Counted from the stretch's first letter, positions 1 through 9,904 are shown. The stretch: 64,000 nucleotides of DNA from Thiopontia sp013349825 (GCA_963981015.1 CAXCCG010000001.1:17160-81159); one strand, 5' to 3'. Made by a program: numbers and translations. Notes: a model not told the origin generated them from the letters alone.

Positions 1-49
1 CCAGTGTTCCATTCATCTTCCAGTTTCCGGCAACAATCGGTTTGCGCAT
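1..49 (-). CDS. tpiA: triose-phosphate isomerase, N-terminal fragment cut by window edge
   Basis: Only the first 16 codons are inside the window. They read MRKPIVAGNWKMNGTL, the highly conserved TpiA N-terminus, in which the Asn and Lys of the NWKMNG segment belong to the active site. TpiA interconverts dihydroxyacetone phosphate and glyceraldehyde 3-phosphate in glycolysis. The ATG (complement of 47-49) is preceded by a GGGAG ribosome site. Position downstream of glmM matches the common gammaproteobacterial order ftsH-folP-glmM-tpiA. The rest lies left of the window. Confidence 0.85.
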   Translation of the reverse strand, partial: MRKPIVAGNWKMNGTL

Positions 50-177
50 TGACGACTCCCTTATTCAAAACTCATTCTTCCATGCAACCCCCTCATTCTT
101 ATCACATGAGGTTGTTGCCAAAATTGCAGCGGCGAATCTTAGCGATTCAGCCTCAATAAATCAATCGAAATTGGTGA

Positions 178-1518
178 CTAAATCTCACCGACCTCTTGTT
201 GCACAATATCTGACAACCATTTTACCTCTCTCTCAACCTCTTCAGAGTCCTCACCTTCTACCATCACTCGAACCAGAGGCTCAGTACCCGAAGCACGTAA
301 CAGCACGCGTCCACGCTCTGCCAGACGCCGCTCAACCTCTTTAAGTGCCTGCTGAATTGCGGGCGAATCATTCACACTTCGTTCACGCAAGACCACATTG
401 ATCATCTGCTGTGGGTAACGCGCCACTTCACGACTCCACTCAGACAGTGGTTTTCCACTCTCTACCAACTCGTATAGCACCTGCAACGCACTGACAATAC
501 CATCTCCGGTTGTCGTTCGGTCGAGACAGATCAGATGCCCTGAGGACTCTCCACCCAGTAATCCCTGATGTTGTTGCAGTAGCTCCAACACATAACGGTC
601 CCCGACAGCGGCCCGCATAAAAGGGATTTCAAGACGTGAAAAGGCGTGTTCCAATCCCAAGTTGGTCATCAAAGTACCCACTACAGGCCCCTGAATGCCC
701 CCTTCACGCTGCCGAGAGCAGGCAATAATATAGAGCAACAGATCCCCATCCACCACCTCGCCACACTCATCCACAAGAATGCAGCGGTCGCCATCCCCAT
801 CCAGTGCTACGCCCAGGTCCGCCTCATGATGTTTGACCAGGTCTGCCAGTAGTTGAGGATGTGTCGAACCCACCTGATGGTTAATATTGATTCCATCCGG
901 CTGAGCCCCAATCACAATGACATCTGCACCCAGCTCCTCAAATACATGCGGTGCCGTTGCATAGGTTGCACCGTTGGCACAGTCAACCACAATACGCATA
1001 CCAGACAATGAAAAATGGGCGGGGACAGAGCCTTTGCAAAATTCGATATAGCGCCCTTGGGCATCTTCAACTCTGCGGGCCTTACCCAAATCGACCGATT
1101 CAACTAGCCGAATCGGCTCATCTAACAGGGACTCAACCTCATGCTCCCATTGATCGGGCAGTTTTTTCCCCTCTGCTGAGAAAAATTTAAAGCCATTATC
1201 ATAAAACGGATTATGTGAGGCACTGATGACAATGCCTGCCTTTGCACGTAGGGTTCGAGTCAAATAGGCTACTGCCGGAGTAGGCATTGGGCCTAGCAGG
1301 CCGATATCCATTCCTGCTGCAGAGAACCCTGCTTCCAGGGCAGACTCAAACATATAACCGGAGATACGCGTATCTTTGCCGATTAATACCATACCATCGC
1401 CTTCACGCGCCAACACCTTACCCGCAGCATAGCCCAGACGCATTACAAAGTCCGGGGTAATGGGGTGCTCCCCTACCCGCCCCCGAACACCATCTGTACC
1501 AAAAAACTTCCTGCTCAA
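178..1518 (-). CDS. glmM: phosphoglucosamine mutase
   Basis: GlmM converts glucosamine-6-phosphate to glucosamine-1-phosphate in the cytoplasm, feeding UDP-GlcNAc for peptidoglycan and LPS. At 446 aa it has the family's usual length. The phospho-serine loop reads ISASHNP with the catalytic Ser near residue 101, the metal site is the GDGDRC segment in mid-protein, and the C-terminal phosphate-binding loop reads RASGTEPLVRVM. The start overlaps the folP stop by four bases (ATGA), so the two are translationally coupled. A gap of about 130 bases, without an obvious terminator, separates it from tpiA. Confidence 0.97.
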   Translation of the reverse strand: MSRKFFGTDGVRGRVGEHPITPDFVMRLGYAAGKVLAREGDGMVLIGKDTRISGYMFESALEAGFSAAGMDIGLLGPMPTPAVAYLTRTLRAKAGIVISASHNPFYDNGFKFFSAEGKKLPDQWEHEVESLLDEPIRLVESVDLGKARRVEDAQGRYIEFCKGSVPAHFSLSGMRIVVDCANGATYATAPHVFEELGADVIVIGAQPDGININHQVGSTHPQLLADLVKHHEADLGVALDGDGDRCILVDECGEVVDGDLLLYIIACSRQREGGIQGPVVGTLMTNLGLEHAFSRLEIPFMRAAVGDRYVLELLQQHQGLLGGESSGHLICLDRTTTGDGIVSALQVLYELVESGKPLSEWSREVARYPQQMINVVLRERSVNDSPAIQQALKEVERRLAERGRVLLRASGTEPLVRVMVEGEDSEEVEREVKWLSDIVQQEVGEI

Positions 1519-2312
1519 AAATGACTCCTTTCCATCAATCCTGCACCTACCAAAGCCTCATACGTCTCTCGCACATCGTGCACACGTACAACATCAGCAC
1601 CTCGTTCCACAGCAACCACTGCAGCCCCGACACTCCCCATCAAGCGCTCCTCAACGGGTCGCCCTCCCAGCAAAGTACCTATCATCGATTTCCTGGATAT
1701 CCCAACCAGAAGAGGTACTTCTGCTATTTTAAAACGGGCCAGACCTCGCAATAGTTGCATATTATGATCCAGTGTTTTGCCAAACCCGAAACCTGGATCA
1801 ATCCAGATTTTTGAGCGGTCGATGCCCGCATGTTCACTCACCTCAATACGTGCTGACAAAAAGCCCAGCACATCCTCAACCACATCTTGATAATCGGGTT
1901 GCTGTTGCATTGTTCTTGGCTCACCCTGCATATGCATCAAACTGACTGTTGCCCCCGTATCAGCAGCCGCTTGTAACGCCCCGGCCCCTTGAAGGGCACA
2001 GACATCATTAATAAGATCTGCCCCTGCTGCAACCGCTGCACGCATTATATCCGCTTTGCTGGTATCGACTGAAAGTTGAACATCACTCTCTTGACGAATC
2101 GCTTCAATAACTGGAATAACACGCTGCAGCTCCTGGTCCAGCGAAACTGCAGATGCACCCGGACGAGTCGACTCCCCTCCGACATCAATAATGGCTGCCC
2201 CATCCCTGACCATTTTTAATGCTTGAGTACGCGCACTCTCCAGCGCAATAAAAGCCCCCCCATCGGAAAAAGAGTCCGGGGTTACATTGAGTATCCCCAT
2301 AATTCGGGACAC
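1515..2312 (-). CDS. folP: dihydropteroate synthase
   Basis: FolP condenses p-aminobenzoate with the pterin pyrophosphate to give dihydropteroate in folate synthesis; it is the sulfonamide target. The 265-aa protein opens with MGILNVTPDSFSDGG, the family's first signature, followed by DVGGESTRPG. The pterin-binding TIM barrel is complete, with KIWIDPGFGFGK and LLVGISRKS later on. It sits 27 bases after ftsH and overlaps glmM by four bases, the standard ftsH-folP-glmM operon. Confidence 0.97.
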   Translation of the reverse strand: MSRIMGILNVTPDSFSDGGAFIALESARTQALKMVRDGAAIIDVGGESTRPGASAVSLDQELQRVIPVIEAIRQESDVQLSVDTSKADIMRAAVAAGADLINDVCALQGAGALQAAADTGATVSLMHMQGEPRTMQQQPDYQDVVEDVLGFLSARIEVSEHAGIDRSKIWIDPGFGFGKTLDHNMQLLRGLARFKIAEVPLLVGISRKSMIGTLLGGRPVEERLMGSVGAAVVAVERGADVVRVHDVRETYEALVGAGLMERSHF

Positions 2313-2339
2313 ATTCAGTACCAGAATACTGCTACTGAA

Positions 2340-4265
2340 TCAGTGCTGATTGGCCGGATCACCCACAGGATCTTCTGAATCGGCTTCATCACTCTCTGAA
2401 GCAACGATGAACTCAACCCCATCATCATCTTCGTCATCATCAGACTCACTCCAATCTTCTGGCGGACGCGGTGTACGCCCCTCCATAATATCCTTGATTT
2501 GAGTACCATCAATCGTTTCAAATTTGATTAATGCCTCTGCCATCAGATCCAGTATGGTTCGATTCTCTTTCAGAATGGACTCTGCACGCTCATAGTTCTG
2601 ATCGATCACAGCACGAATCTCCTCATCAATCAGATGTGATGTTTCGTCCGACACCTCTTTATGTTTGGTTACAGAACGCCCCAGAAAGACCTCTCCCTCC
2701 TCCTCTGCATAGGAGAGTGGCCCCAATTTTTCTGACAGCCCCCATTTGGTCACCATATTACGGGCTATTTCTGTAGCACGCTCAATGTCGTTAGAGGCAC
2801 CTGTTGTCACCGCATCTGCACCAAACACCAACTCTTCTGCAATACGTCCACCAAACAGACTGGATATTTGACTCTCCAGACGTTTTTTACTATGGCTATA
2901 GCGATCTTCTTCCGGAAGGAACATGGTGACGCCGAGAGCACGCCCTCGAGGAATAATGGTCACCTTATAAACCGGATCATGCTCAGGAACTGACAATCCA
3001 ACAATCGCATGACCTGCCTCATGGAAGGCTGTCAGCGACTTCTCCTCATCACTCATCACCATTGAACGGCGTTCCGCACCCATCATAATCTTGTCCTTGG
3101 CCTTCTCAAACTCAGACATATTGACCAGACGTTTGCCGGCTTTGGCAGCAAACAGGGCCGCCTCATTCACCAGGTTGGCGAGATCGGCACCAGAGAAGCC
3201 CGGAGTTCCCCGCGCCAGCAGTTTGGGCTTGACGTTCTTGGCGACCGGAACCTTATTCATATGCACTTTAAGGATATGCTCACGTCCGCGCACATCGGGT
3301 AGTGGCACCACCACCTGACGGTCAAAACGGCCAGGGCGTAGCAGTGCAGGGTCCAATACGTCTGGACGGTTGGTTGCTGCAATCACAATCACGCCATCAT
3401 TGGCCTCAAAGCCATCCATCTCTACCAGTAGCTGATTCAGTGTCTGCTCACGCTCATCGTGTCCTCCACCAAGCCCGGCACCACGATGGCGCCCCACCGC
3501 GTCGATCTCATCAATAAAGATGATACAAGGCGCACTTTTCTTGGCCTGCTCAAACATGTCACGTACACGCGAGGCACCGACACCGACAAACATCTCAACA
3601 AAATCAGAGCCAGAGATAGTAAAAAAAGGCACCTTGGCTTCACCGGCAATCGCCTTCGCCAGCAGTGTCTTACCGGTGCCTGGAGAACCTGTCAGCAATA
3701 CACCACGAGGAATTTTTCCACCCAGCTTCTGAAATTTTCCAGGATCTTGCAAAAAATCAACCAGTTCAGAGACCTCCTCTTTCGCCTCCTCAACTCCAGC
3801 CACATCCGCAAAGGTGACTTGCACTTGATCTTCATTCAAGAGACGTGCCTTGCTCTTACCGAAAGACATCGGCCCCCCTTTACCACCAACTCCACCTTGC
3901 ATCTGGCGCATAAAGAAGACCCACACCGCAATCAGCAGCAGCATAGGGAACCAGGAGATGAAAATCTGCATCAACATCCCCTGCTGCTCAGGGGGCTGTG
4001 CATCGATTGACACCCCATTTTCGATCAGATCACCGATCAGCCCACGATCACCCGGATCATAGGTGGTGAATTGCTCTCCTGTAGCGCTGACCCCACGAAC
4101 CACTCGCCCCTCAATCTCCACTCGATTCACACGACCTTGACGAACATCCGAGATAAATTGCGAGTAGTCGACACCTTTCTGGCTGCTGTTGCGGGGACCA
4201 AAACTATTAAAAACAGACATGAGCACAGTTGCAATAACGGCCCACAAGAGGATATTTTTCATCAT
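2340..4265 (-). CDS. ftsH: ATP-dependent zinc metalloprotease FtsH
   Basis: FtsH is the membrane-anchored AAA+ protease that degrades misfolded membrane proteins and regulators such as LpxC and RpoH in relatives. Two membrane segments lie near residues 4-20 and 100-118 around a periplasmic domain. Walker A is GSPGTGKT at 193-200 (many homologues have GPPGTGKT), Walker B is IIFIDEID near 250, and the zinc site HEAGH is at 415-419. The acidic C-tail (SDDDEDDDG) is typical. It heads the ftsH-folP-glmM operon. The MM start gives two adjacent ATG codons. Confidence 0.97.
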   Translation of the reverse strand: MMKNILLWAVIATVLMSVFNSFGPRNSSQKGVDYSQFISDVRQGRVNRVEIEGRVVRGVSATGEQFTTYDPGDRGLIGDLIENGVSIDAQPPEQQGMLMQIFISWFPMLLLIAVWVFFMRQMQGGVGGKGGPMSFGKSKARLLNEDQVQVTFADVAGVEEAKEEVSELVDFLQDPGKFQKLGGKIPRGVLLTGSPGTGKTLLAKAIAGEAKVPFFTISGSDFVEMFVGVGASRVRDMFEQAKKSAPCIIFIDEIDAVGRHRGAGLGGGHDEREQTLNQLLVEMDGFEANDGVIVIAATNRPDVLDPALLRPGRFDRQVVVPLPDVRGREHILKVHMNKVPVAKNVKPKLLARGTPGFSGADLANLVNEAALFAAKAGKRLVNMSEFEKAKDKIMMGAERRSMVMSDEEKSLTAFHEAGHAIVGLSVPEHDPVYKVTIIPRGRALGVTMFLPEEDRYSHSKKRLESQISSLFGGRIAEELVFGADAVTTGASNDIERATEIARNMVTKWGLSEKLGPLSYAEEEGEVFLGRSVTKHKEVSDETSHLIDEEIRAVIDQNYERAESILKENRTILDLMAEALIKFETIDGTQIKDIMEGRTPRPPEDWSESDDDEDDDGVEFIVASESDEADSEDPVGDPANQH

Positions 4266-4381
4266 GATGTAAGTAACCAGGTTTCCAGAGTAATTTAGTA
4301 AGGTATGAAAGAGTAGCTTATAGTGGAGGTAATTATAACTAAATTCAATAGCCCCTCCCTATTTTCTCCTCACGATGACGA

Positions 4382-4999
4382 CTACGCACCCAATGTAGTG
4401 TCTGAGCGAAATACTTTTTTCCAGTAGAGTATGCGGTTATTGGCTGGCATGGCAACATCACCCTGCAACCGCATTCCCCCCTTCTCGGCCAACTGGTTAA
4501 GCCACTCAAAGTCCCGTACACCACTGGCAGGATCACGCTGTTTAAGCCATTGATCAAAGCTACGGTTGCTCTCACTGGTAAAGTCTCCCTTATAGTTAAA
4601 TGGTCCATAGAGCAGAAAAATTCCCTCTTTAGACAGCACATTTGCCACACCTGACACAAAGCTTTCAACCATTTGCAGACTCATGATGTGGGCGGTATTG
4701 GCGGAGAATACAGCATCTGCTTTCAGTTGCGGCCACTGCTCTTGGGTCACATCCAGCTCCAATGGTATTGGGGTGTTGCTCAATCCGCGCTCCTCCAACC
4801 ACGCATTGATGCTCGGATGGTTTTCCAGCCGGTCGCTACACTGCCAGCTCAGGTGGGGCATCGCTTGAGCAAAATCAACTGCATGCTGCCCTGAGCCACT
4901 GCCAATTTCCAACAACTGTGACCGACCGCTCAGCAGAGGCTGAATGACCGAAAGAATTGGATCCCGGTTCTCTATGCAGGACTGAGAAAACTGCTTCAT
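4382..4999 (-). CDS. DUF938 SAM-dependent methyltransferase-like protein
   Basis: A 205-aa protein of the DUF938 family, with a class I methyltransferase core. The SAM-binding motif I reads LLEIGSGSGQHAVDFA near residues 30-45, followed by an acidic residue in WQCSDRLENH, and YGPFNYKGDFTSESN later on is characteristic of the family. The substrate is unknown. It sits between ftsH and rlmE, usually neighbours, and a mobile element fills the gap on its 5' side. Expression probably depends on its own promoter or on one near the element. Confidence 0.85.
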   Translation of the reverse strand: MKQFSQSCIENRDPILSVIQPLLSGRSQLLEIGSGSGQHAVDFAQAMPHLSWQCSDRLENHPSINAWLEERGLSNTPIPLELDVTQEQWPQLKADAVFSANTAHIMSLQMVESFVSGVANVLSKEGIFLLYGPFNYKGDFTSESNRSFDQWLKQRDPASGVRDFEWLNQLAEKGGMRLQGDVAMPANNRILYWKKVFRSDTTLGA

Positions 5000-5040
5000 G
5001 ATAAAACCTTTATTGAAGATATGAGAGCAACCTCTACTAG

Positions 5041-5198
5041 GGAACCTCTGAATAAGTCATGTGTAAATGCCTAACGCCCATAGTGCCCAATATCTTCATT
5101 GAAAACCTTGCTAATAGCCTGCTATTGGCTGCGATCTTCGCCTTGATCTTGGACACTATGGACGTAATTCAAATTACCCAGACTTGTTCAGAGGTTCC
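5041..5198. mobile_element. 158-bp MITE-like element, copy 1
   Basis: The ends are 18-bp inverted repeats, GGAACCTCTGAATAAGTC on the left and the complement of GACTTGTTCAGAGGTTCC on the right, with one mismatch. A 4-bp duplication CTAG flanks it (5037-5040 and 5199-5202). It has no ORF. Most of the element is a long imperfect palindrome centred on AATAGCCTGCTATT. The 4-bp YTAN target and the ends suggest mobilisation by an IS5-type transposase (inference). The right duplication supplies the TAG stop of rlmE. Copies 2 and 3 differ by only a few bases. Confidence 0.88.
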
Positions 5199-5822
5199 CT
5201 AGCTACCTCTGTATTTTCTAGCCAGAAGATAGACCTCTCGACTACGACCTCTTGACGCCTTGGGTTTTCGGGTCAACACCGTACTAAAATCATGACGTAA
5301 CCCCTGTAATAGCTGGTCAAAACCATCTCCCTGAAAAACCTTCATCAGCAGGTCTCCACCCGGCTTTAATGTCTGACGTGCAAAGTCGTGCGCCAATTCC
5401 ACCAAAAACATCGCCTTTGGAATATCTACCGCACTCATTCCACTCATATTGGGAGCCATATCTGAGAGAACCAGATCCAGAGGCTCCCCTCCCAGCAGTG
5501 TTAACAGTTGCTCCAGTACAGACTCTTCCCGAAAATCCCCCCGCAAAAATGTTGCACCAACAACCGGGTCCATATCCAGAATATCCATTGCAACCACCAC
5601 ACCACTCTTCCCCACCTTCTGTGCAGCAACCTGGGTCCAGCCGCCAGGAGCTGCCCCAAGATCTACAATACGCAGCCCAGGGCGCAACAGATGATCTTTC
5701 TCATTAATTTCGATCAGTTTATAGGCTGCACGGGAACGGTAACCATCCACCTGAGACCGTTTGACGTATTCATCATTGAAATGTTCCTGCAACCAGCGAC
5801 CACTGCTTTTACTTTTTGCCAC
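5199..5822 (-). CDS. rlmE: 23S rRNA (uridine-2'-O) methyltransferase
   Basis: RlmE (FtsJ/RrmJ) methylates the ribose of U2552 in the A loop of 23S rRNA on the 50S subunit. The 207-aa protein carries the K-D-K-E catalytic tetrad at K35, D121, K161 and E196. The SAM motif is VDLGAAPGGWTQVA near residues 53-66. It is divergent from yhbY, a classic gammaproteobacterial arrangement. Its TAG stop lies within the target-site duplication of MITE copy 1, so the insertion left the coding sequence intact. Confidence 0.97.
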   Translation of the reverse strand: MAKSKSSGRWLQEHFNDEYVKRSQVDGYRSRAAYKLIEINEKDHLLRPGLRIVDLGAAPGGWTQVAAQKVGKSGVVVAMDILDMDPVVGATFLRGDFREESVLEQLLTLLGGEPLDLVLSDMAPNMSGMSAVDIPKAMFLVELAHDFARQTLKPGGDLLMKVFQGDGFDQLLQGLRHDFSTVLTRKPKASRGRSREVYLLARKYRGS

Positions 5823-5912
5823 ACGCTATTCTCAACTGTTACTTTGCCTTCCATAAGGCCTTCCATTACTATACGCGCCCTTCACCACAATACTTAATGA
5901 GCATCAAACCCC

Positions 5913-6206
5913 ATGGATCTTACCGGAAAACAGAAACGACATCTTCGAGGACTTGGACATGAACTGCATCCACTGGTCACCATCGGGGGGAACGGTCTCT
6001 CTGAAAGTGTACTCTCTGAACTGAACCAAACGCTGGAACACCATGAATTAATCAAGGTAAAGGTTAACGCCGGAGAGCGCGATGAGAAGAAGGTGCTGAT
6101 TGCGGAGATGGTTGAGAAGAGCAAAGCCACTCTGGTTCAGACCATCGGTCATGTCGCACTACTCTATCGCAGAGCTGAACAACCCAAACTACAGCTCCCA
6201 AAGTAA
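5913..6206 (+). CDS. yhbY: YhbY-family (CRM domain) RNA-binding protein
   Basis: A 97-aa protein consisting of a single CRS1-YhbY (CRM) domain, with the family's GxxG-type loop in VTIGGNGLSESV near residues 24-35 and the usual N-terminal LTGKQKRHLRGLGH. The family binds RNA and associates with pre-50S particles. It is divergent from rlmE, which modifies 23S rRNA, so both genes act on ribosome maturation. It ends two bases before the convergent greA stop. Confidence 0.94.
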   Translation: MDLTGKQKRHLRGLGHELHPLVTIGGNGLSESVLSELNQTLEHHELIKVKVNAGERDEKKVLIAEMVEKSKATLVQTIGHVALLYRRAEQPKLQLPK

Positions 6207-6208
6207 AA

Positions 6209-6688
6209 TCACACGATATAACGGACCTCAACAATCTCCAGGTTTCGGATTCCACTGGGTGCTTGCACCACGGCAACCTCACCCTCCTCCTTACCAATCA
6301 TCGCCCGTGCGATGGGTGAGTTGACGGAGATCTTCCCCTCTTTAATATTGGACTCATCATCCCCCACAATTTTGTAGGTGACCGCTTCGCCACTATCTTC
6401 ATCTTCAAGATCTACCGTTACCCCAAAAACCACCTTACCGTTCTGTGGTAACGAAGAGATATCAATCTCTTGTGCATTACTAAGCTTTGCTTCCAGGTCC
6501 TGAATACGCCCTTCAATAAACCCTTGCTGTTCACGAGCTGCATGATATTCTGCATTCTCTTTCAAATCACCATGGGCACGCGCCTCTGCAATATCATCTA
6601 TCACCTGAGGACGATCTATGGTCTTCAGTTGATTTAGCTCCTGACGCATTTTCTCTGCACCCTGTACAGTCAGTGGAATTTTGTTCAT
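6209..6688 (-). CDS. greA: transcription elongation factor GreA
   Basis: GreA rescues backtracked RNA polymerase by stimulating transcript cleavage through its secondary channel. At 159 aa it is the usual size, with an N-terminal coiled coil carrying the acidic tip (IAEARAHGDLKENAEYHAA, near residues 33-51) and a C-terminal FKBP-like domain ending in SPIARAMIGKEEGE. The ATG directly abuts the carB stop, so carA-carB-greA is one unit, as in many gammaproteobacteria. Confidence 0.97.
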   Translation of the reverse strand: MNKIPLTVQGAEKMRQELNQLKTIDRPQVIDDIAEARAHGDLKENAEYHAAREQQGFIEGRIQDLEAKLSNAQEIDISSLPQNGKVVFGVTVDLEDEDSGEAVTYKIVGDDESNIKEGKISVNSPIARAMIGKEEGEVAVVQAPSGIRNLEIVEVRYIV

Positions 6689-9600
6689 TTAATTTCCCTC
6701 ATGTAGATCTTGAAGACGGTTGACCTCCCGGTCATCCAGATTAGACAGTGCAAACGCCATCGCCTGTGCACCCGCTATAGTGGTGAAGTAGGTGACTTTA
6801 TGGTTAAGCGTCTCACGGCGAATGGAGTAGGAGTCTGCAATGGCCTGTTTGCCATCCGTGGTATTAACAATCAGATCAATCTCATCATTTTTAATCTGAT
6901 CTACGATATGAGGGCGCCCCTCTTCCACCTTGTTGATACGTTGGCAGGGGATTGAGGCCTCATTTAATACCTTGGCTGTGCCACGGGTTGCGACAATTTC
7001 GAAACCCGCATCTGCCAACGTCTTGGCCACCGGAACTACGCGCTGCTTGTCACTGGCCCGTACACTAATAAAGGCACGACCTGACCGGGGCAGTGGGCCG
7101 CCCGCAGCCAACTGAGACTTTGCAAAGGCCTCACCAAAGCTTTTACCTACTCCCATCACCTCACCAGTAGATTTCATCTCTGGCCCCAGCAGTGGATCAA
7201 CTCCGGGGAATTTTACAAAGGGGAAGACGGCCTCTTTGACCGAGTAGTGTTTTGGAATCATCTCTTCGGTGACTCCCTGCACTTTCAGACTCTGTCCTGC
7301 CATGCAACGAGCCGCAACCTTAGCCAGCGGACGACCGATTGCCTTAGAGACAAACGGTACGGTACGTGAAGCACGAGGATTGACCTCCAGCACGTAGATC
7401 AGATCACCTTGAATAGCGAACTGCACATTCATCAAACCAAGCACTTTCAGCTCCAGCGCCATTGCTCGAGTCTGTTCACGCAGGCGGTTCTGAATCTCTT
7501 CAGTGAGATCATACGGAGGCAATGAACAGGCTGAGTCACCCGAGTGGACACCCGCCTGCTCGATATGTTGCATAATCCCACCAATCAAGACCTCTTCACC
7601 ATCACAGATCGCATCCACATCCACCTCAACGGCATCATTGAGGAAACGATCCAGTAACACCGGGCTCTCATTAGAGACCTGCACCGCTTCGCGGAAATAG
7701 GTCTGCAACCCCTCGGCATCATGGACGATCTCCATCGCGCGACCACCTAATACATAGGAGGGACGTACCACTAACGGGTAGCCAATCTCTTCTGCCAGCT
7801 TCAGCGCCTCATCATCGGCACGCGCTGTTCGATTGGGTGGCTGCAACAGTCCCAGTTTATTGAGAGCCTGTTGAAAGCGTTCTCGATCCTCTGCCAAATC
7901 AATCGCATCCGGTGAGGTGCCAATAATAGGCACGCCCGCCTTCTCCAGATCAGCTGCCAGCTTCAGTGGAGTTTGACCACCATACTGTACGATGACACCA
8001 ACAGGCTGCTCTTTATGCACCACCTCCAACACATCCTCCAGTGTTAGAGGCTCAAAATAGAGGCGGTCCGAGGTGTCGTAGTCGGTCGATACCGTCTCTG
8101 GGTTACAGTTGACCATGATGGTCTCGTAGCCATCTTCACGCATTGCCAATGCCGCGTGTACACAGCAGTAGTCAAATTCGATACCCTGACCGATACGGTT
8201 GGGTCCACCGCCCAGTACCATAATCTTCTTGTTGTCCGAAGGGTTGGATTCACACTCCTCCTCATAGGTGGAGTACATGTAGGCTGTATTGGTCGGGAAT
8301 TCGGCAGCACAGGTATCGACCCGCTTGAAGACCGGACGTACACCTAACTGGTGACGGTGAGCACGTACCGCATACTCATCACTATTGACCAGCTTGGCGA
8401 GGCGACGATCCGAGAAGCCCTTACGCTTCAGCAGACGTAGCATCATCGCATCCAGTCCTGCGAGGCCACCCGATTTCACCTGTGCCTCATCCTTAATCAG
8501 ATCCTCGATCTGAATCAGAAACCAGCGGTCAATCTGGGTCTCTTCAAAGATCTCTTCCATGCTCCATCCAGCACGGAAAGCATCACCCACATACCAGATG
8601 CGCTCTGCACCCGGCACCCGCAACCTCTTGCGCAGTACCTCGGTGAGATCTTCCGCATCCAGTGCAATCTTCTCATCAAAACCATCGGCCCCCACTTCAA
8701 GACCACGCAACGCCTTCTGCAAGGACTCCTGTTGGGTACGACCCATTGCCATCACCTCACCGACTGATTTCATCTGTGTGGTCAGAGTGCCATCGGCCTG
8801 CGGGAACTTCTCGAAGGTAAAACGTGGAATCTTGGTGACTACATAGTCAATGGATGGCTCGAACGAGGCAGGGGTTGAACCGCCGGTAATCTCATTCTGC
8901 AGCTCATCCAGTGTGTAACCAATTGCCAGTTTTGCCGCCACCTTGGCAATCGGAAAGCCGGTTGCCTTGGAGGCCAGAGCCGAAGAGCGCGATACGCGTG
9001 GGTTCATCTCAATAATGATCATGCGCCCATTCTCAGGGTTGATCGCAAACTGTACGTTGGAGCCACCGGTATCAACACCGATCTCACGCAGTACCGCCAG
9101 TGAGGCGTTACGCATGATCTGGTACTCCTTATCTGTCAGCGTCTGTGCTGGTGCAACGGTGATGGAGTCCCCGGTATGAACCCCCATCGGATCAAAATTT
9201 TCAATCGAACAGATGATGATGCAGTTGTCCTTGCGGTCACGCACCACCTCCATCTCATACTCTTTCCACCCCAATACCGACTCTTCGATCAGCAGCTCGT
9301 TGGTTGGTGAGAGGTCAAGACCACGCTCACAGATCTCAATAAACTCTTCTTTGTTATAGGCAATACCACCACCACTACCCCCCATGGTGAATGAGGGACG
9401 GATAATGACCGGAAAGCCGAGTGGAATCTGCACCTGCTGCGCCTCTTCCAGACTATGAGCAATGGCAGATTCCGGAGTATCAAGGCCAATCTTGTGCATT
9501 GCATCCCGGAAACGTTCGCGATCTTCCGCCTTGTCAATGGCATCACGGGTCGCACCCACCATCTCAACACTGTACTTCTCCAGCACCCCTTCCCGCTCCA

Positions 9601-9904
9601 GGTCAAGGGCACAGTTCAATGCGGTCTGTCCCCCCATGGTTGGAAGCAGTGCATCCGGTCTCTCTTTTTCAATAATCCGCTCGACCGTCTCCCAGTGGAT
9701 TGGCTCGATATAGATCGAATCGGCCATCTCCGGATCGGTCATGATAGTTGCAGGGTTGGAGTTGACCAGAACAACCCGAAATCCCTCTTCCCGTAGCGCC
9801 TTACACGCCTGTGCACCCGAGTAGTCAAACTCACACGCCTGACCGATAACGATCGGTCCTGCGCCAATAATCAGGATGCTGTTAATGTCGGTACGCTTTG
9901 GCAT
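6689..9904 (-). CDS. carB: carbamoyl-phosphate synthase large subunit
   Basis: CarB makes carbamoyl phosphate from bicarbonate, two ATP and ammonia channelled from CarA, for pyrimidine and arginine synthesis. The 1071-aa protein has the duplicated ATP-grasp layout: GAGPIVIGQACEFDYSG in the first half and GGGPNRIGQGIEFDYCC in the second, an oligomerisation segment between them, and a C-terminal MGS-like allosteric domain from about residue 930 that binds UMP, IMP or ornithine in relatives. Its start overlaps the carA stop by one base (TAATG). Confidence 0.98.
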   Translation of the reverse strand: MPKRTDINSILIIGAGPIVIGQACEFDYSGAQACKALREEGFRVVLVNSNPATIMTDPEMADSIYIEPIHWETVERIIEKERPDALLPTMGGQTALNCALDLEREGVLEKYSVEMVGATRDAIDKAEDRERFRDAMHKIGLDTPESAIAHSLEEAQQVQIPLGFPVIIRPSFTMGGSGGGIAYNKEEFIEICERGLDLSPTNELLIEESVLGWKEYEMEVVRDRKDNCIIICSIENFDPMGVHTGDSITVAPAQTLTDKEYQIMRNASLAVLREIGVDTGGSNVQFAINPENGRMIIIEMNPRVSRSSALASKATGFPIAKVAAKLAIGYTLDELQNEITGGSTPASFEPSIDYVVTKIPRFTFEKFPQADGTLTTQMKSVGEVMAMGRTQQESLQKALRGLEVGADGFDEKIALDAEDLTEVLRKRLRVPGAERIWYVGDAFRAGWSMEEIFEETQIDRWFLIQIEDLIKDEAQVKSGGLAGLDAMMLRLLKRKGFSDRRLAKLVNSDEYAVRAHRHQLGVRPVFKRVDTCAAEFPTNTAYMYSTYEEECESNPSDNKKIMVLGGGPNRIGQGIEFDYCCVHAALAMREDGYETIMVNCNPETVSTDYDTSDRLYFEPLTLEDVLEVVHKEQPVGVIVQYGGQTPLKLAADLEKAGVPIIGTSPDAIDLAEDRERFQQALNKLGLLQPPNRTARADDEALKLAEEIGYPLVVRPSYVLGGRAMEIVHDAEGLQTYFREAVQVSNESPVLLDRFLNDAVEVDVDAICDGEEVLIGGIMQHIEQAGVHSGDSACSLPPYDLTEEIQNRLREQTRAMALELKVLGLMNVQFAIQGDLIYVLEVNPRASRTVPFVSKAIGRPLAKVAARCMAGQSLKVQGVTEEMIPKHYSVKEAVFPFVKFPGVDPLLGPEMKSTGEVMGVGKSFGEAFAKSQLAAGGPLPRSGRAFISVRASDKQRVVPVAKTLADAGFEIVATRGTAKVLNEASIPCQRINKVEEGRPHIVDQIKNDEIDLIVNTTDGKQAIADSYSIRRETLNHKVTYFTTIAGAQAMAFALSNLDDREVNRLQDLHEGN

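Noticed and set aside
3459..4010. 183-aa plus-strand open frame opposite ftsH
   Set aside because: Shadow of the ftsH AAA domain.
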